DNA from: an uncultured Shewanella sp.
Lineage (GTDB): Bacteria; Pseudomonadota; Gammaproteobacteria; Enterobacterales; Shewanellaceae
Reading direction: 5' to 3'
Assembly: GCF_947497935.1 (NCBI RefSeq)
Contig: NZ_CANMIO010000015.1
Location: 46,229 to 110,228, forward strand
DNA length: 64,000 bases
Shown here: positions 34,309 to 43,644 of the stretch, piece by piece
Layout of the letters: the number at the start of each line of letters is the position of its first letter
Position numbering within the stretch: position 1 is the stretch's first letter
Made by a program: the position numbers and the translations under genes
The notes under the pieces: generated by a model
Told to the model about the DNA's origin: nothing
Database searches by the model: none
What the model saw: only the letters and a program-made list of their open reading frames with translations

Positions 34309-35865
34309 ATGAAGCCGATAATCGCAGATATTAAGCCCATTAAAGTTAGCCTAACAAAAGGTAAAGAATACTATTTTTGCCGTTGTGGCCGCTCAAAGAG
34401 CCAACCGTTTTGCGACGGTTCCCATGCTGGAACCAATATCAAACCTCAGCAATTTATTGCCGATAAATCTGAAGATGCCTATCTATGCCAGTGCAAGCAT
34501 ACCGCAAACGCGCCCTTCTGTGACGGATCGCATAAGCAGTTCACAGCAAATGATATTGGCAAAGCCCCTGCTCAGGGAAAAGAACAGAAAGAGGCAACAA
34601 CAGCAGGTCAAGCTGCTCCCATCGCTCGCAATACAGCTGAAGAGCCAACGCTTGAATATATCCACATGCTGGCTCGAGAAGGCTTAGCAAGAGTCGGCCA
34701 TCATGGCCCGATGACATCTATGGGCGTGCCACGCAATCAGCTGCCCCACTGGGACGACTTACAACTCATGGTGGCGCAAATGGCCACTAAACCCTTAATG
34801 GAAGATGTGGAGGTCACAACCGAGCTCGTTATAGGCCCACAGGCAAGAAAGCCACTCAAATTAGCCATCCCTCTATTTGTTTCAGATATGAGCTTTGGTT
34901 CGTTATCCCAAGAGGCTAAAATTGCACTCGCTCGTGGTGCCGAATTGTCGGGCACGGGGATCTGCTCCGGAGAGGGCGGGATGCTTAGCGATGAGCAAGC
35001 CGAAAATTCACGTTATTTTTATGAGTTAGCCAGCGCAAAGTTTGGCTATAAGGAAGCCTTACTTTGCAAAGTTCAAAGCTTTCACTTTAAGGGAGGGCAA
35101 GGTGCTAAAACAGGTACCGGCGGTCACCTGCCAGCGAGTAAGAATGTCGGAAAAATATCTGAAGTGCGTGGTTTACCTGAGGGGGTCGACGCCATCTCTC
35201 CACCAACTTTTACCGAGCTAAAAAGCAGCGCCGACTTTAAACGTTTTGCCGATCGAGTTAGAGAATTGTCTGGTGGCATTCCAATCGGCTTTAAGCTCAG
35301 TGCTAATCATATCGAGCGCGATATTCAATTCGCCCTCGACGCCAGTGCCGACTACATCATACTCGATGGTAGAGGCGGCGGAACCGGAGCGGCGCCTGAA
35401 ATTTTTCGCGACCATATTAGCGTACCGACGATTCCCGCAATAGCTAGAGCAAGGCGTTACCTTGACCAACAAGGCGAAAGTAGTCGAGTCACTTTAATCG
35501 CCACTGGTGGCATACGGACTCCCATCGACTTTGTGAAAGCCATGGCCTTAGGCGTCGATGGTGTGGCGGTATCGAATAGCGCCATGCAGTCGATAGGCTG
35601 CGTTGCCGCTCGAATGTGCAATACCAATAATTGCCCTGCGGGTATTGCCACTCAAAAATCTGATCTGCGTCAAAGGCTCAATATTGATAAATCTGCCAAG
35701 CAATTACACAACTTTTTTCAAGCCTCTGTCGAGCTAATGCAAGTGATGGCCCGCGCCTGTGGTCATAACGATCTGAGCCAGTTTAATAAAGATGACTTAG
35801 CCACCTGGCATATTGAGATGGCTCGCTTAACTGGGGTCAAATACTCAGGGTTTATCGAGCCTTAA
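34309..35865 (+). CDS. Double CDGSH iron-sulfur / glutamate synthase FMN-domain protein
   Basis: A 518-residue fusion. Two N-terminal CDGSH motifs each bind a 2Fe-2S cluster: Cys24, Cys26, Cys35, His39 and Cys60, Cys62, Cys71, His75. From about residue 110 comes the FMN-binding, TIM-barrel domain of glutamate synthase (LFVSDMSFGSLS, SGEGGM, KGGQGAKTGTGGHLP, DGRGGGTGAAP, TLIATGGIRT) with the cysteine cluster CVAARMCNTNNCPAGIAT, as in the 3Fe-4S site of GltB. The amidotransferase domain is absent, so ammonia or another donor would be used if it makes glutamate; it may be a different FMN oxidoreductase. Monogenic unit with a downstream terminator. Confidence 0.9.
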   Translation: MKPIIADIKPIKVSLTKGKEYYFCRCGRSKSQPFCDGSHAGTNIKPQQFIADKSEDAYLCQCKHTANAPFCDGSHKQFTANDIGKAPAQGKEQKEATTAGQAAPIARNTAEEPTLEYIHMLAREGLARVGHHGPMTSMGVPRNQLPHWDDLQLMVAQMATKPLMEDVEVTTELVIGPQARKPLKLAIPLFVSDMSFGSLSQEAKIALARGAELSGTGICSGEGGMLSDEQAENSRYFYELASAKFGYKEALLCKVQSFHFKGGQGAKTGTGGHLPASKNVGKISEVRGLPEGVDAISPPTFTELKSSADFKRFADRVRELSGGIPIGFKLSANHIERDIQFALDASADYIILDGRGGGTGAAPEIFRDHISVPTIPAIARARRYLDQQGESSRVTLIATGGIRTPIDFVKAMALGVDGVAVSNSAMQSIGCVAARMCNTNNCPAGIATQKSDLRQRLNIDKSAKQLHNFFQASVELMQVMARACGHNDLSQFNKDDLATWHIEMARLTGVKYSGFIEP

Positions 35866-35907
35866 TACCTGCCATTGCTCAATCTTTCAATAAAATAGCC
35901 ATTTCAA

Positions 35908-35942
35908 TAAAAAAGCCCTGATTACTCAATCAGGGCTTTTTA
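35908..35942. terminator. Terminator between CDGSH-GltS and HAD genes
   Basis: AAAAAGCCCTGATT/AATCAGGGCTTTTTA hairpin with short loop between convergent genes. Confidence 0.92.
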
Positions 35943-35950
35943 GTCGCAGC

Positions 35951-36541
35951 TTACTGCTCTACACCTTGCATAAAGGCTTTGTCGGCCAGTGACAGCATGG
36001 CAAGATCTTCTTTAGTATCGCCATAAGCGTAGACTTGGCTAAAAGCGTTTAAGTCAAACTGTTGCGATACCTTGTCGGCCTTAGCAGTGCAGCTGCAATC
36101 TCCCGCGCTGTAATAACCACTATAGCGCATGTCTTCGCTTGCCATTTCACTACAGATAAGCTGGATATTCATCATCTCGCACCAAGGTTTAAGGTAAAGA
36201 TCGAGCGAAGCTGAGACCAAGACAATGGTGGCACCATCATCTTGATGTTGTTTGAGTATTTGCATTGCATCTAAGCGAATATGCTTAGGGATGATTTTGT
36301 CTGCATAAGCGCGCCCTATCGCATCGACACATAACTTATTGCGGCCAGCAAAGGCAAAGAAACTCACAAGCGGTCTAAGCTTTCTAGCTGGGATCAGACC
36401 TAGTCTGTATAACAGATAAAGAGGAGACATAAACACTATGCCAAGCACTAATCGTGCTGGCGTGGCGGAGTAGAGAATAAACTTGGTAAACATATCTTGA
36501 TGAGTCAAGGTACCATCAAAATCAAACAAAACCAGCTTCAA
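35951..36541 (-). CDS. HAD-IB family phosphatase
   Basis: A 196-residue HAD hydrolase of subfamily IB. Motif I FDFDGTLTHQDMF (nucleophile Asp), motif II VSAS, motif III lysine in AKADK and motif IV AYGDTKEDLAML are all present. Between I and II a hydrophobic segment (LVLGIVFMSPLYLLYRLG) suggests membrane association, as in the phosphatidylglycerophosphatase PgpC/YfhB, which also has DMF after motif I. Substrate could be a phospholipid phosphate or a small phosphoester; this cannot be decided here. It follows the glnD-like gene on the same strand with 46 bases between them, so it may be co-transcribed. Confidence 0.85.
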   Translation of the reverse strand: MKLVLFDFDGTLTHQDMFTKFILYSATPARLVLGIVFMSPLYLLYRLGLIPARKLRPLVSFFAFAGRNKLCVDAIGRAYADKIIPKHIRLDAMQILKQHQDDGATIVLVSASLDLYLKPWCEMMNIQLICSEMASEDMRYSGYYSAGDCSCTAKADKVSQQFDLNAFSQVYAYGDTKEDLAMLSLADKAFMQGVEQ

Positions 36542-36587
36542 GCCACTCTCCTAAACGACTACCATATAGTGGGCTATTCTACAGCTT

Positions 36588-39161
36588 TTACGCGATCTCT
36601 TCTTCGATAATATCCACCAACTTTAGCTGCTCATCATGACCAAAAGAGGTTTTCTCGGCATTAGAAACCAGGAATACGTTTTCGGTACATTCGCCTAAGG
36701 TACTTATTTTTGCCGAGTGAATACTCAGATTCTGCTCAGATAATAGATTACAGATCTGCTCCAGGTACATAGGATCATCTAAGGTATTAACCTTAAGCAA
36801 GGCTCTGTTTTTCTTGGTAGTGTGCAGCACTGTAACCACAGGAGGACTATCAAAGTTCTTTAAGGCTCTAGGTGTAACCAGCTTCCTAGGTCTATCTTTT
36901 TGATCAACCGCGCGATAGATGCGCTTAACGATTTGCTCTATTCTTGGCTCATCATCAATAGGCTCATCTTTATGATCGAGCACCTTGATGATTTCTAACA
37001 CTTGACCATCTTTGGTCTGCATCATTTGAGCGTCTTTCACCTTGAGTTTAGAGCTAGCTAAGGTCTTAAATAGATCGACAAAAAGCTTAGGCCTGTCTTC
37101 GGTATAAACATAGATACTGGTAAAGCCATTATCACCATTCTTACCGACCAAAACCCGTGTTGTGCCTGCAACCCCTTCGAGCAGCCCCTGACTTATTTCA
37201 ACGATATCTTCTACTGAATTACCACTGAAGAAATTATTTGGCAAACTGTGCCAAAACTTAGTTAGACGCTCTTCATCAATCCCAAGTTTTATAAGCTCCA
37301 CCTTAGCGTCGGTCTGATTCTCACGAATGACGGTTCGCACCTCAAAGATATTTTCTATTCCCTGTTTTAACGCGTCACGAAGCGCCATATACAAGAGAGT
37401 TAATTGACTCTCCTGCCAATCGTTCCAGTAACTTTCGTTAGTCGCCATCATATCGGCGATGGTAAATAGAAACAGGGCGTTGAGCTTATCTTGCGAGCCG
37501 ATGGTTTTAGCCAAGTGCTTAATCACGTCCGGCTCACTGATATCTTGAGTTTGAATAGCGCTGATCAATAGGTCTTGATTGGCCACTAGCCAATAGATTA
37601 ACGCCGTGGTTGATGCTTTTAATAGGTGCTCTTCAGCCAATTCTTTAGCCTGAATAGCACTCAACTCACTGTTCTCTATCGCCTGCTTACCGGAAAGGTG
37701 ATGACAAAGCGTTGCAAACACCAGCGCAAACCGATTACCGATATTTTGATAAACCGAATAGGTGAGGCTATTCTTCTTATTCAGTGCAAAGCTGTCGATA
37801 TATTGAATCGTTTTAAAGGTGTGCTCATCCACGGTAAAGGCGTTATGCATATCAAACTGCATTTGACCTTCAATGGCATGCCACTGTGAGCAATATGCCG
37901 CTAATACACCGTATCGATGCATCAAGCCAAGGCATTTACGCAGACCTTTAGGGTGAGACAAGATAGCTAAAAACTCTTCACGACACCCCTGATAATCTTG
38001 TAACTCACCGAGCAGTCCACGGCGGGTCTGCCTAAGTAACCTTAGTGTTTGCGGCGCAATACCATCAATATTATCGTTTTCGGCAATAAGCTTGAACATA
38101 CGTATGACCTGGCGCTTATCAATGAAGGCTTGGGTAAACTTCACTTCAATGAGCCCATTACAGACACTGAAATACTTATCAATAGATTGCAAATTACCCC
38201 GCTCGGTTTCATTTAGGGTATCGAGCTTAAACGAGTCACAGATGATCTGATTGAGCTCTCGTACGCGAGTCATTGCCCTAAAGAGCTGGCGCATCATACG
38301 CTCAATCGCCAGCTGACTATTATCACCTTGGCCAAATTGCATAAACTCGGCTACAGCGGCTTGATGCTCAAACAGCAATACATCCTGCGCCGATTGCGTC
38401 ACGCAGTGCAACGCCCACCTGACACGGCAGATAAAATCATAAGCTTCTAATAACTCATAAACTTCATCTTGCTGTAAGAAGCCGATGGTTTTAAGGGCAT
38501 TGGCATTGGCTAGTGAGAAGTGCTTCTGCGCAATCCACATAATCGTGTGCACATCGCGTAGGCCGCCGGGGTTATTCTTAAGATTAGGCTCCAAATAAAG
38601 CGCGGTGTTGAGTGCCTTATTGTGTCTAGCTTGCTGCTCAGCCATTTTGGCGTCGTAAAAAGACAGGCTGGTCCACAACTCATTTTGATAGAGCTGCTCT
38701 TTAATGGTCTGGGCATGTTTTTTCGAGCCGACTAGACAGCGGATATCGAGCAGGTTGGTGGCAATGGTAATATCGGAGCTTGCAGACTCTATCGATTCAG
38801 AGAGGGTTCTAACTGTTTGGCCTATATCTAAGCCAAAATCCCAGAGATGGGTGAGAAAAAGCGATAATTGTTCTTGCTGCTGCGGGGTTAACTCTTGTTC
38901 TAAGATGATGGCTAAATCAATATCAGATCTAGGATGCAGCGCCCTTCGACCATATCCTCCCACCGCATTAAGCGACATAGAGGTATTATGCAGGTTGTAC
39001 ATCTTCCATAATGAAACCAACATTTCGTCTATATGCTTAGCACGCCTCTTTAGTAGAGTCTGCACCGGCAGTGTTAAAAACTGCTCGTTAAGCATTTCGT
39101 CGAAGGTTTTTATATGAAACTTCAACTCCGAGAGAGAATTCAGTTCCAATAAACTAGACAT
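36588..39161 (-). CDS. glnD: GlnD-family PII uridylyltransferase with degenerate HD domain
   Basis: An 857-residue bifunctional GlnD homologue. The nucleotidyltransferase motif is intact (VGGYGRRALHPRSDIDLA, residues 67-84), and two C-terminal ACT domains (about 690-760 and 790-857) are present. The HD domain, which in E. coli GlnD removes UMP from PII, looks disabled: the HD pair is HH (487-488, CHHLSGK), the following GGDHS is AIENS, and the RQHL histidine is absent (ANQDLL). The VDEH histidine remains. So it may still uridylylate but not de-uridylylate. It could be a second copy beside a standard glnD elsewhere in the genome (inference). Confidence 0.85.
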   Translation of the reverse strand: MSSLLELNSLSELKFHIKTFDEMLNEQFLTLPVQTLLKRRAKHIDEMLVSLWKMYNLHNTSMSLNAVGGYGRRALHPRSDIDLAIILEQELTPQQQEQLSLFLTHLWDFGLDIGQTVRTLSESIESASSDITIATNLLDIRCLVGSKKHAQTIKEQLYQNELWTSLSFYDAKMAEQQARHNKALNTALYLEPNLKNNPGGLRDVHTIMWIAQKHFSLANANALKTIGFLQQDEVYELLEAYDFICRVRWALHCVTQSAQDVLLFEHQAAVAEFMQFGQGDNSQLAIERMMRQLFRAMTRVRELNQIICDSFKLDTLNETERGNLQSIDKYFSVCNGLIEVKFTQAFIDKRQVIRMFKLIAENDNIDGIAPQTLRLLRQTRRGLLGELQDYQGCREEFLAILSHPKGLRKCLGLMHRYGVLAAYCSQWHAIEGQMQFDMHNAFTVDEHTFKTIQYIDSFALNKKNSLTYSVYQNIGNRFALVFATLCHHLSGKQAIENSELSAIQAKELAEEHLLKASTTALIYWLVANQDLLISAIQTQDISEPDVIKHLAKTIGSQDKLNALFLFTIADMMATNESYWNDWQESQLTLLYMALRDALKQGIENIFEVRTVIRENQTDAKVELIKLGIDEERLTKFWHSLPNNFFSGNSVEDIVEISQGLLEGVAGTTRVLVGKNGDNGFTSIYVYTEDRPKLFVDLFKTLASSKLKVKDAQMMQTKDGQVLEIIKVLDHKDEPIDDEPRIEQIVKRIYRAVDQKDRPRKLVTPRALKNFDSPPVVTVLHTTKKNRALLKVNTLDDPMYLEQICNLLSEQNLSIHSAKISTLGECTENVFLVSNAEKTSFGHDEQLKLVDIIEEEIA

Positions 39162-39580
39162 AATAAGGCTCTTTCCTATTCGCTATATAACCACTGACTT
39201 ACACCTTAATAAATTAAGGAGTATGACAACATTCAACGTTCTAATTAGCCCGCAGAAAACATGATTTAACTGGATTAATCGCATCACAACCATAACAATT
39301 GCAAGACTTTTATTCAACAAGGCGCCACCTTATCTAACCTGTCCCCCCGTAAACTTAGGCTTGATTTATCAATGAAATAGCATTGCAACACTCAACAATA
39401 CTACAGGCATCATTAGACTAACCGGCCTGCGCCACCTATCGATAAGCACCTTGAATAATAACAAGTTAACGATATTTACCCATTTAAGCGAATAGAGTAG
39501 TCTGTGGCGTTCAACGGACAATTCTAAAGCCATCGGCAATAATATTAAAATTGCATGGTTATGACACTGAAGGCGACTCA
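39162..39580. other. Intergenic region without recognised gene
   Basis: 419 AT-rich bases between the divergent glnD-like gene and the small hypothetical gene, presumably holding both promoters. No repeat, RNA or convincing frame seen. Confidence 0.5.
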
Positions 39581-39994
39581 ATGAAGCAGAAAATCGTATT
39601 AGTGAAGAGCTATTTCGCCAAGATTGAAACTGATAAACGCGAAGAGATGTGGGCCGCTAAGCCCAAGACATCGGAATTTGAATATTCCACCTGTAAAATT
39701 GATAACCAGCGGCTCAATACCGATCTACAGCTAGCAATAGAAAGTCTCAACAATGATGGTTATAAGGTTGTGCAGATAACGCCTGTTCTCTCTGGCGATT
39801 TTGCCTTTGAAGATCACTTCAGTGATCCGCACTTGCTAGGTAATGGCGTCACTACGTCTGGTGGCTACGGCTACGGATTCTCCTACACCGACAGCTTGAT
39901 TATCCTAGCCGAGCAAGTAACGGAGCCCTCAAGCAATCCTGTAGTACCAAGTCTTGATGACGAAGACGGCGCCATAGCAACCAACTCAGTCTAA
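39581..39994 (+). CDS. Hypothetical protein
   Basis: A 137-residue protein that I do not recognise. No signal peptide. The start was placed at MKQKIV because AAGG lies 8 bases upstream; a longer in-frame extension is unlikely. The fold looks alpha/beta (KIVLVKSYFAKIET, then LAIESLNNDGYKVVQITPVLSG, a pattern seen in small DUF4177-like proteins), with a glycine/tyrosine-rich stretch SGGYGYGFSYTDSLIIL and an acidic C-terminus. It converges with an outer membrane protein gene. Confidence 0.65.
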   Translation: MKQKIVLVKSYFAKIETDKREEMWAAKPKTSEFEYSTCKIDNQRLNTDLQLAIESLNNDGYKVVQITPVLSGDFAFEDHFSDPHLLGNGVTTSGGYGYGFSYTDSLIILAEQVTEPSSNPVVPSLDDEDGAIATNSV

Positions 39995-40021
39995 TTAAGC
40001 AATTTATGGTCCTGCTGCGAG

Positions 40022-41074
40022 CTACACATTCTGAAATAACACTTCGACTGTAAAGGTAAGGATGAACTGATTAATCCGCATCGAAAACTCATCCTCTTTA
40101 CTCCAATTATATTCAGGCGTGATGGCAAAGAATAACCAGTCTCTGGCGTAGTTTTGTCTGTAGGTCACGCTAATACTGGCATCTTTAACATAATGATAAG
40201 GCTCATCGACACCGTAAATACCGGCCTGATAACTCAATGCCTGTTTATTATTGATGTACTGATAAACCTTAAAGCTCGATCCAAACTCCCAGCCGTTATC
40301 TCGATTTTCATATTGAGCTGCAGCGCTCCAACGTGCAACGAAGGTCTCGTTAAAGGCATGCTCGATATCAAACTCGGTTGATTCACCAGTTACCTTCTTC
40401 TCTTGATATAGTTTTTGGGTCAATCGCGTCACAGTGCTGTCTGAAATGGGGTAGGTGTAGCGCCATCTCGCTTCTACTTTTGGTTTGAAGTTAGCCTTAA
40501 TATTAAAGCTGACACGATCTTTTGCGTACCAGTCATATCTCAGGCCGATATCCCTCTCACTATTGGCATCAGTAGACTTGATAAAGGCAAAAGGATCGTC
40601 CTCTCCAGTCGAGTCTAAGATAAGCTTTAAACGCTTTGTCACCCCAGGCAAATTTAACCTAGCATTGAGGTTGGCTCTATATTTAAAGCCCTCTTTTTCA
40701 TAGTACGAAAAGTCATTATACCAGCGAACGATAGTGCCAGCTCTCGCATCGTCTTCGACTCTGTCATCAACAAAAAAGCTATCAAACCAGATCGCCGGTT
40801 GGCAAAACTTAGTATTGAGATAATTAAACGCCTTATCTATTCGGCCTTCCATTTGAGACTCGCTATAACAAGGGTCATCTTCCTCGTCTTCATCACCTGA
40901 GTTAAGCGAAACATCAGCCTCAGGGTTATTTTCAGGATCGGCAGCGGTCTGAGTTTGACTCTCACGAGTTTCAACTTCAGCAGGTACTTCTGAGGCTTGT
41001 GCAGCTGCAGCAAAGGGGGAATAACACCCAAAGACAAGAAGTAAGGATAAGCACTTAGCTAACAATTGTGGCAC
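40022..41074 (-). CDS. Hypothetical outer membrane beta-barrel protein
   Basis: A 350-residue protein with a signal peptide (ending FAAAAQA), an acidic low-complexity linker (residues 28-68, many Glu/Asp), and a C-terminal region of alternating hydrophobic strands with aromatic girdles (YKYRANLNARLNL, WFFAITPEYNW-like segment, final strand FILTFTVEVLFQNV). This is consistent with an outer membrane beta-barrel. Two cysteines near 75-95 could form a disulfide at the start of the mature domain. Family unknown to me; other members are annotated as uncharacterised in marine gammaproteobacteria. Monocistronic. Confidence 0.7.
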   Translation of the reverse strand: MPQLLAKCLSLLLVFGCYSPFAAAAQASEVPAEVETRESQTQTAADPENNPEADVSLNSGDEDEEDDPCYSESQMEGRIDKAFNYLNTKFCQPAIWFDSFFVDDRVEDDARAGTIVRWYNDFSYYEKEGFKYRANLNARLNLPGVTKRLKLILDSTGEDDPFAFIKSTDANSERDIGLRYDWYAKDRVSFNIKANFKPKVEARWRYTYPISDSTVTRLTQKLYQEKKVTGESTEFDIEHAFNETFVARWSAAAQYENRDNGWEFGSSFKVYQYINNKQALSYQAGIYGVDEPYHYVKDASISVTYRQNYARDWLFFAITPEYNWSKEDEFSMRINQFILTFTVEVLFQNV

Positions 41075-41505
41075 TCAATGCACAATAAACGTTTCATAAT
41101 AGTATCACTCATTACACCGGCTTTACATCCGTACTATGACCCAGCATACGGCGATTAAAATAAGCATTTATGAATATATAAGCCACAGCCTATAAGCAAG
41201 CTGCCCCCAGTGATAGCTGCCAGTAAACCTGTCGTAACCATTGATTATTACTTAAATGCCTCTTCGGCTACGCAAACCCGACTATGCATTTTTTCACTAT
41301 GGCAACTTCGACAATAGCGTCCAGCGTGAGCATTTAGTTGCAGTCTCTTATGTGACCGATAGTTTTGATCATCTAAGGAGTACTTCAATAAAAGTGTCAT
41401 ATAAACTCAATAAACTGACGGTATATGGAGTAAGAATCTATCTAGCAGGATGCGCTAGCGATTAGCTCAACGATGTATTTAAGCTGAATCAAAATAGGAT
41501 AGGCC
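41075..41505. other. Intergenic region upstream of ppk1
   Basis: 431 bases between divergent genes. A possible PhoB half-site GTGTCAT occurs at 41,394 but the second half is poor. An open frame of 69 codons at 41,256 has no ribosome site or recognisable product and was not called. Confidence 0.45.
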
Positions 41506-43638
41506 GTGTCTTCAATCACCCCAGATGTATTTATCGACAAAGAGCTTTCTTGGCTATCTTTCAACGAGCGAGTATTGCAGGAAGCCTGCGATAAAGCTGT
41601 ACCGCTAATAGAAAGGGTCAAGTTTTTAGGGATCTACTCCAGTAATATGGATGAGTTTTTTAAAGTCAGAGTTGCCGCCGTAAGACGTGAAATTTTACTC
41701 GCTGCCCCCGATGCTCCCTGTAAAAACCAAGAGCTGATGAATAGGATCCACGCTAAGGTACTTAAGCTGCAAGATCATTTCGACGAAACCTATCATGCAT
41801 TGATGAAAGCCCTAGCGAGAGAAAATATCTTTCTGATCAATGAAAAGCAACTCAGTGACTTTCATAGTGCCTGGCTAAGAAAGTACTTTAAAGACCAGCT
41901 CATTCGTCATATTGCACCACTGATCATTACCAAACAGAACAAGCTCATCAACAATATCGATGATGACTCCACCTACCTTTGTACTAGCTTGCAAAAGGGA
42001 GATAAGAGTCGCTATGCATTTGTGAAGCTCCCCAACACAAACCTGCCTCGCTTTATTGAGCTCCCCCATGAGAAGTCGAGTAAGAACAGACACTATATCT
42101 TGCTCGACAACATAATTCGTCACTGTATCGACCAGCTGTTTCAACCTTTCTTTGACTACGACAACATCGAAGTCTACTCCATGAAGATGACCCGAGATGC
42201 TGAATTTGATATTACCGATGAGCTTGAAAAGACTCAACTTGAACAGATGAGTAACGCCATTCGTAAGCGCTTGCAGGCGCAGCCCGTCAGATTGGTGTTC
42301 GATCGGAATATGCCAAGTTCCATGCTAAAAATGCTAAAGCGCAGCCTGAGCATCAGCTCAACCGAATGCTTAGTGCCTGGTGGGCGTTACCACAGCTTTA
42401 AAGACTTTATGGACTTCCCAAAATCGAGTCGTCGTAAGCATAGCTACGAAAAAGTGTCTGCGATTGAGAGTAGCCAATTCAGTGCCTTCAGTAACAGCTT
42501 CGATGCAATAAAGCACGATGATATTGTACTTAACTACCCTTATCATAAGTTTTCACACTTCACCGAGTTAGTCCGCCAAGCCGCATTCGATCCGGCGGTA
42601 CATTCAATTAAGATCAACCTCTACCGCGTTGCCAAAAATAGCCACATCATGCAGTCGCTTATCGATGCAGTGCAAAATGGCAAACAAGTCACCGCCGTTA
42701 TCGAACTCAGGGCTCGTTTCGATGAGCAGTCCAATATCGATTGGACCAAACGTTTAGACGAAGCGGGAGTAAAGGTGCATCATGGGATCCCAAGCTTAAA
42801 AGTGCACTCTAAACTATGCCTAATAAGCCGCAAAGAGGGGGATGGAACCCAGCTATACGCACACATTGGTTCTGGTAACTTTAATGAAGGCACGGCACGC
42901 TTTTATACTGACTTCTCGCTGTTTACCGCTAACCAAGCCATTGCCCGAGAGGTCAAACACGTCTTTGATCTGCTTAAGCGCCCGTATCAACGCGATCATT
43001 TCGAACACCTCATTGTGTCGCCGTTTAATTCAAGACAACAATGGCTCAAGCTTATCGATGATGAAATTGATAATGCAAAGCTAAGTAAGCCCGCTGCAAT
43101 CACGTTAAAACTGAATAACTTGGTCGATAAGCCTATGGTAGAAAAACTGTACCAAGCCTCTCAAGCTGGTGTAGATATTAAGCTGATTATTCGCGGCATG
43201 TGCATACTCATCCCACAGCTTGTTGGCGTCAGTGACAATATCGAGGTTTATAGTATTGTTGACCGCTATTTAGAGCATTCCCGAGTCATGCTGTTTCATG
43301 CCAATGGCGAACAAAAACTCTTTTTCGGCTCATCAGATTGGATGACACGCAACCTTGACGAACGAGTCGAAGTTTGCACACCAATATACAGCCAAAATCT
43401 CAAAAAAATGATTATCGACACTCTCAATATCCAGCTGAGCGATAACACTAAGTCCCGTCTTATCGATCAAGAGCAAAGTAACCTATACAAGTCTCGCGGT
43501 AATCGAAAAAAAGTACGTAGCCAGATGGCTATTCAGCAATATTTACAAGGTTACGAAGCCACACAAGCGCAAAAACTGGCTAACTCCCCGACCCCAATCA
43601 TTTATTGGCAAACAGACAAAATACAAAAAAAGGCTTAA
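41506..43638 (+). CDS. ppk1: Polyphosphate kinase Ppk1
   Basis: A 710-residue polyphosphate kinase 1, which polymerises the gamma phosphate of ATP into inorganic polyphosphate. Four-domain family layout: N-terminal helical ELSWLSFNERVLQEA, head domain, and two phospholipase-D-like catalytic domains containing HSKLCLI (the phosphohistidine) and IGSGNFNEGTARFYTDF. Start is GTG with an AGGATAGG ribosome site. ppx follows after 6 bases, so they form an operon of synthesis and hydrolysis enzymes. It may answer to phosphate limitation, but no full Pho box was found. Confidence 0.97.
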   Translation: MSSITPDVFIDKELSWLSFNERVLQEACDKAVPLIERVKFLGIYSSNMDEFFKVRVAAVRREILLAAPDAPCKNQELMNRIHAKVLKLQDHFDETYHALMKALARENIFLINEKQLSDFHSAWLRKYFKDQLIRHIAPLIITKQNKLINNIDDDSTYLCTSLQKGDKSRYAFVKLPNTNLPRFIELPHEKSSKNRHYILLDNIIRHCIDQLFQPFFDYDNIEVYSMKMTRDAEFDITDELEKTQLEQMSNAIRKRLQAQPVRLVFDRNMPSSMLKMLKRSLSISSTECLVPGGRYHSFKDFMDFPKSSRRKHSYEKVSAIESSQFSAFSNSFDAIKHDDIVLNYPYHKFSHFTELVRQAAFDPAVHSIKINLYRVAKNSHIMQSLIDAVQNGKQVTAVIELRARFDEQSNIDWTKRLDEAGVKVHHGIPSLKVHSKLCLISRKEGDGTQLYAHIGSGNFNEGTARFYTDFSLFTANQAIAREVKHVFDLLKRPYQRDHFEHLIVSPFNSRQQWLKLIDDEIDNAKLSKPAAITLKLNNLVDKPMVEKLYQASQAGVDIKLIIRGMCILIPQLVGVSDNIEVYSIVDRYLEHSRVMLFHANGEQKLFFGSSDWMTRNLDERVEVCTPIYSQNLKKMIIDTLNIQLSDNTKSRLIDQEQSNLYKSRGNRKKVRSQMAIQQYLQGYEATQAQKLANSPTPIIYWQTDKIQKKA

Positions 43639-43644
43639 CTCAAC

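Noticed and set aside
41394..41420. A possible Pho box before ppk1 (GTGTCAT then CTCAA/CTGACG).
   Set aside because: The first half fits, but the second half matches poorly at the required 11-base spacing.
41256..41465. A 69-codon open frame upstream of ppk1.
   Set aside because: No ribosome site, no family pattern, and composition like intergenic DNA.
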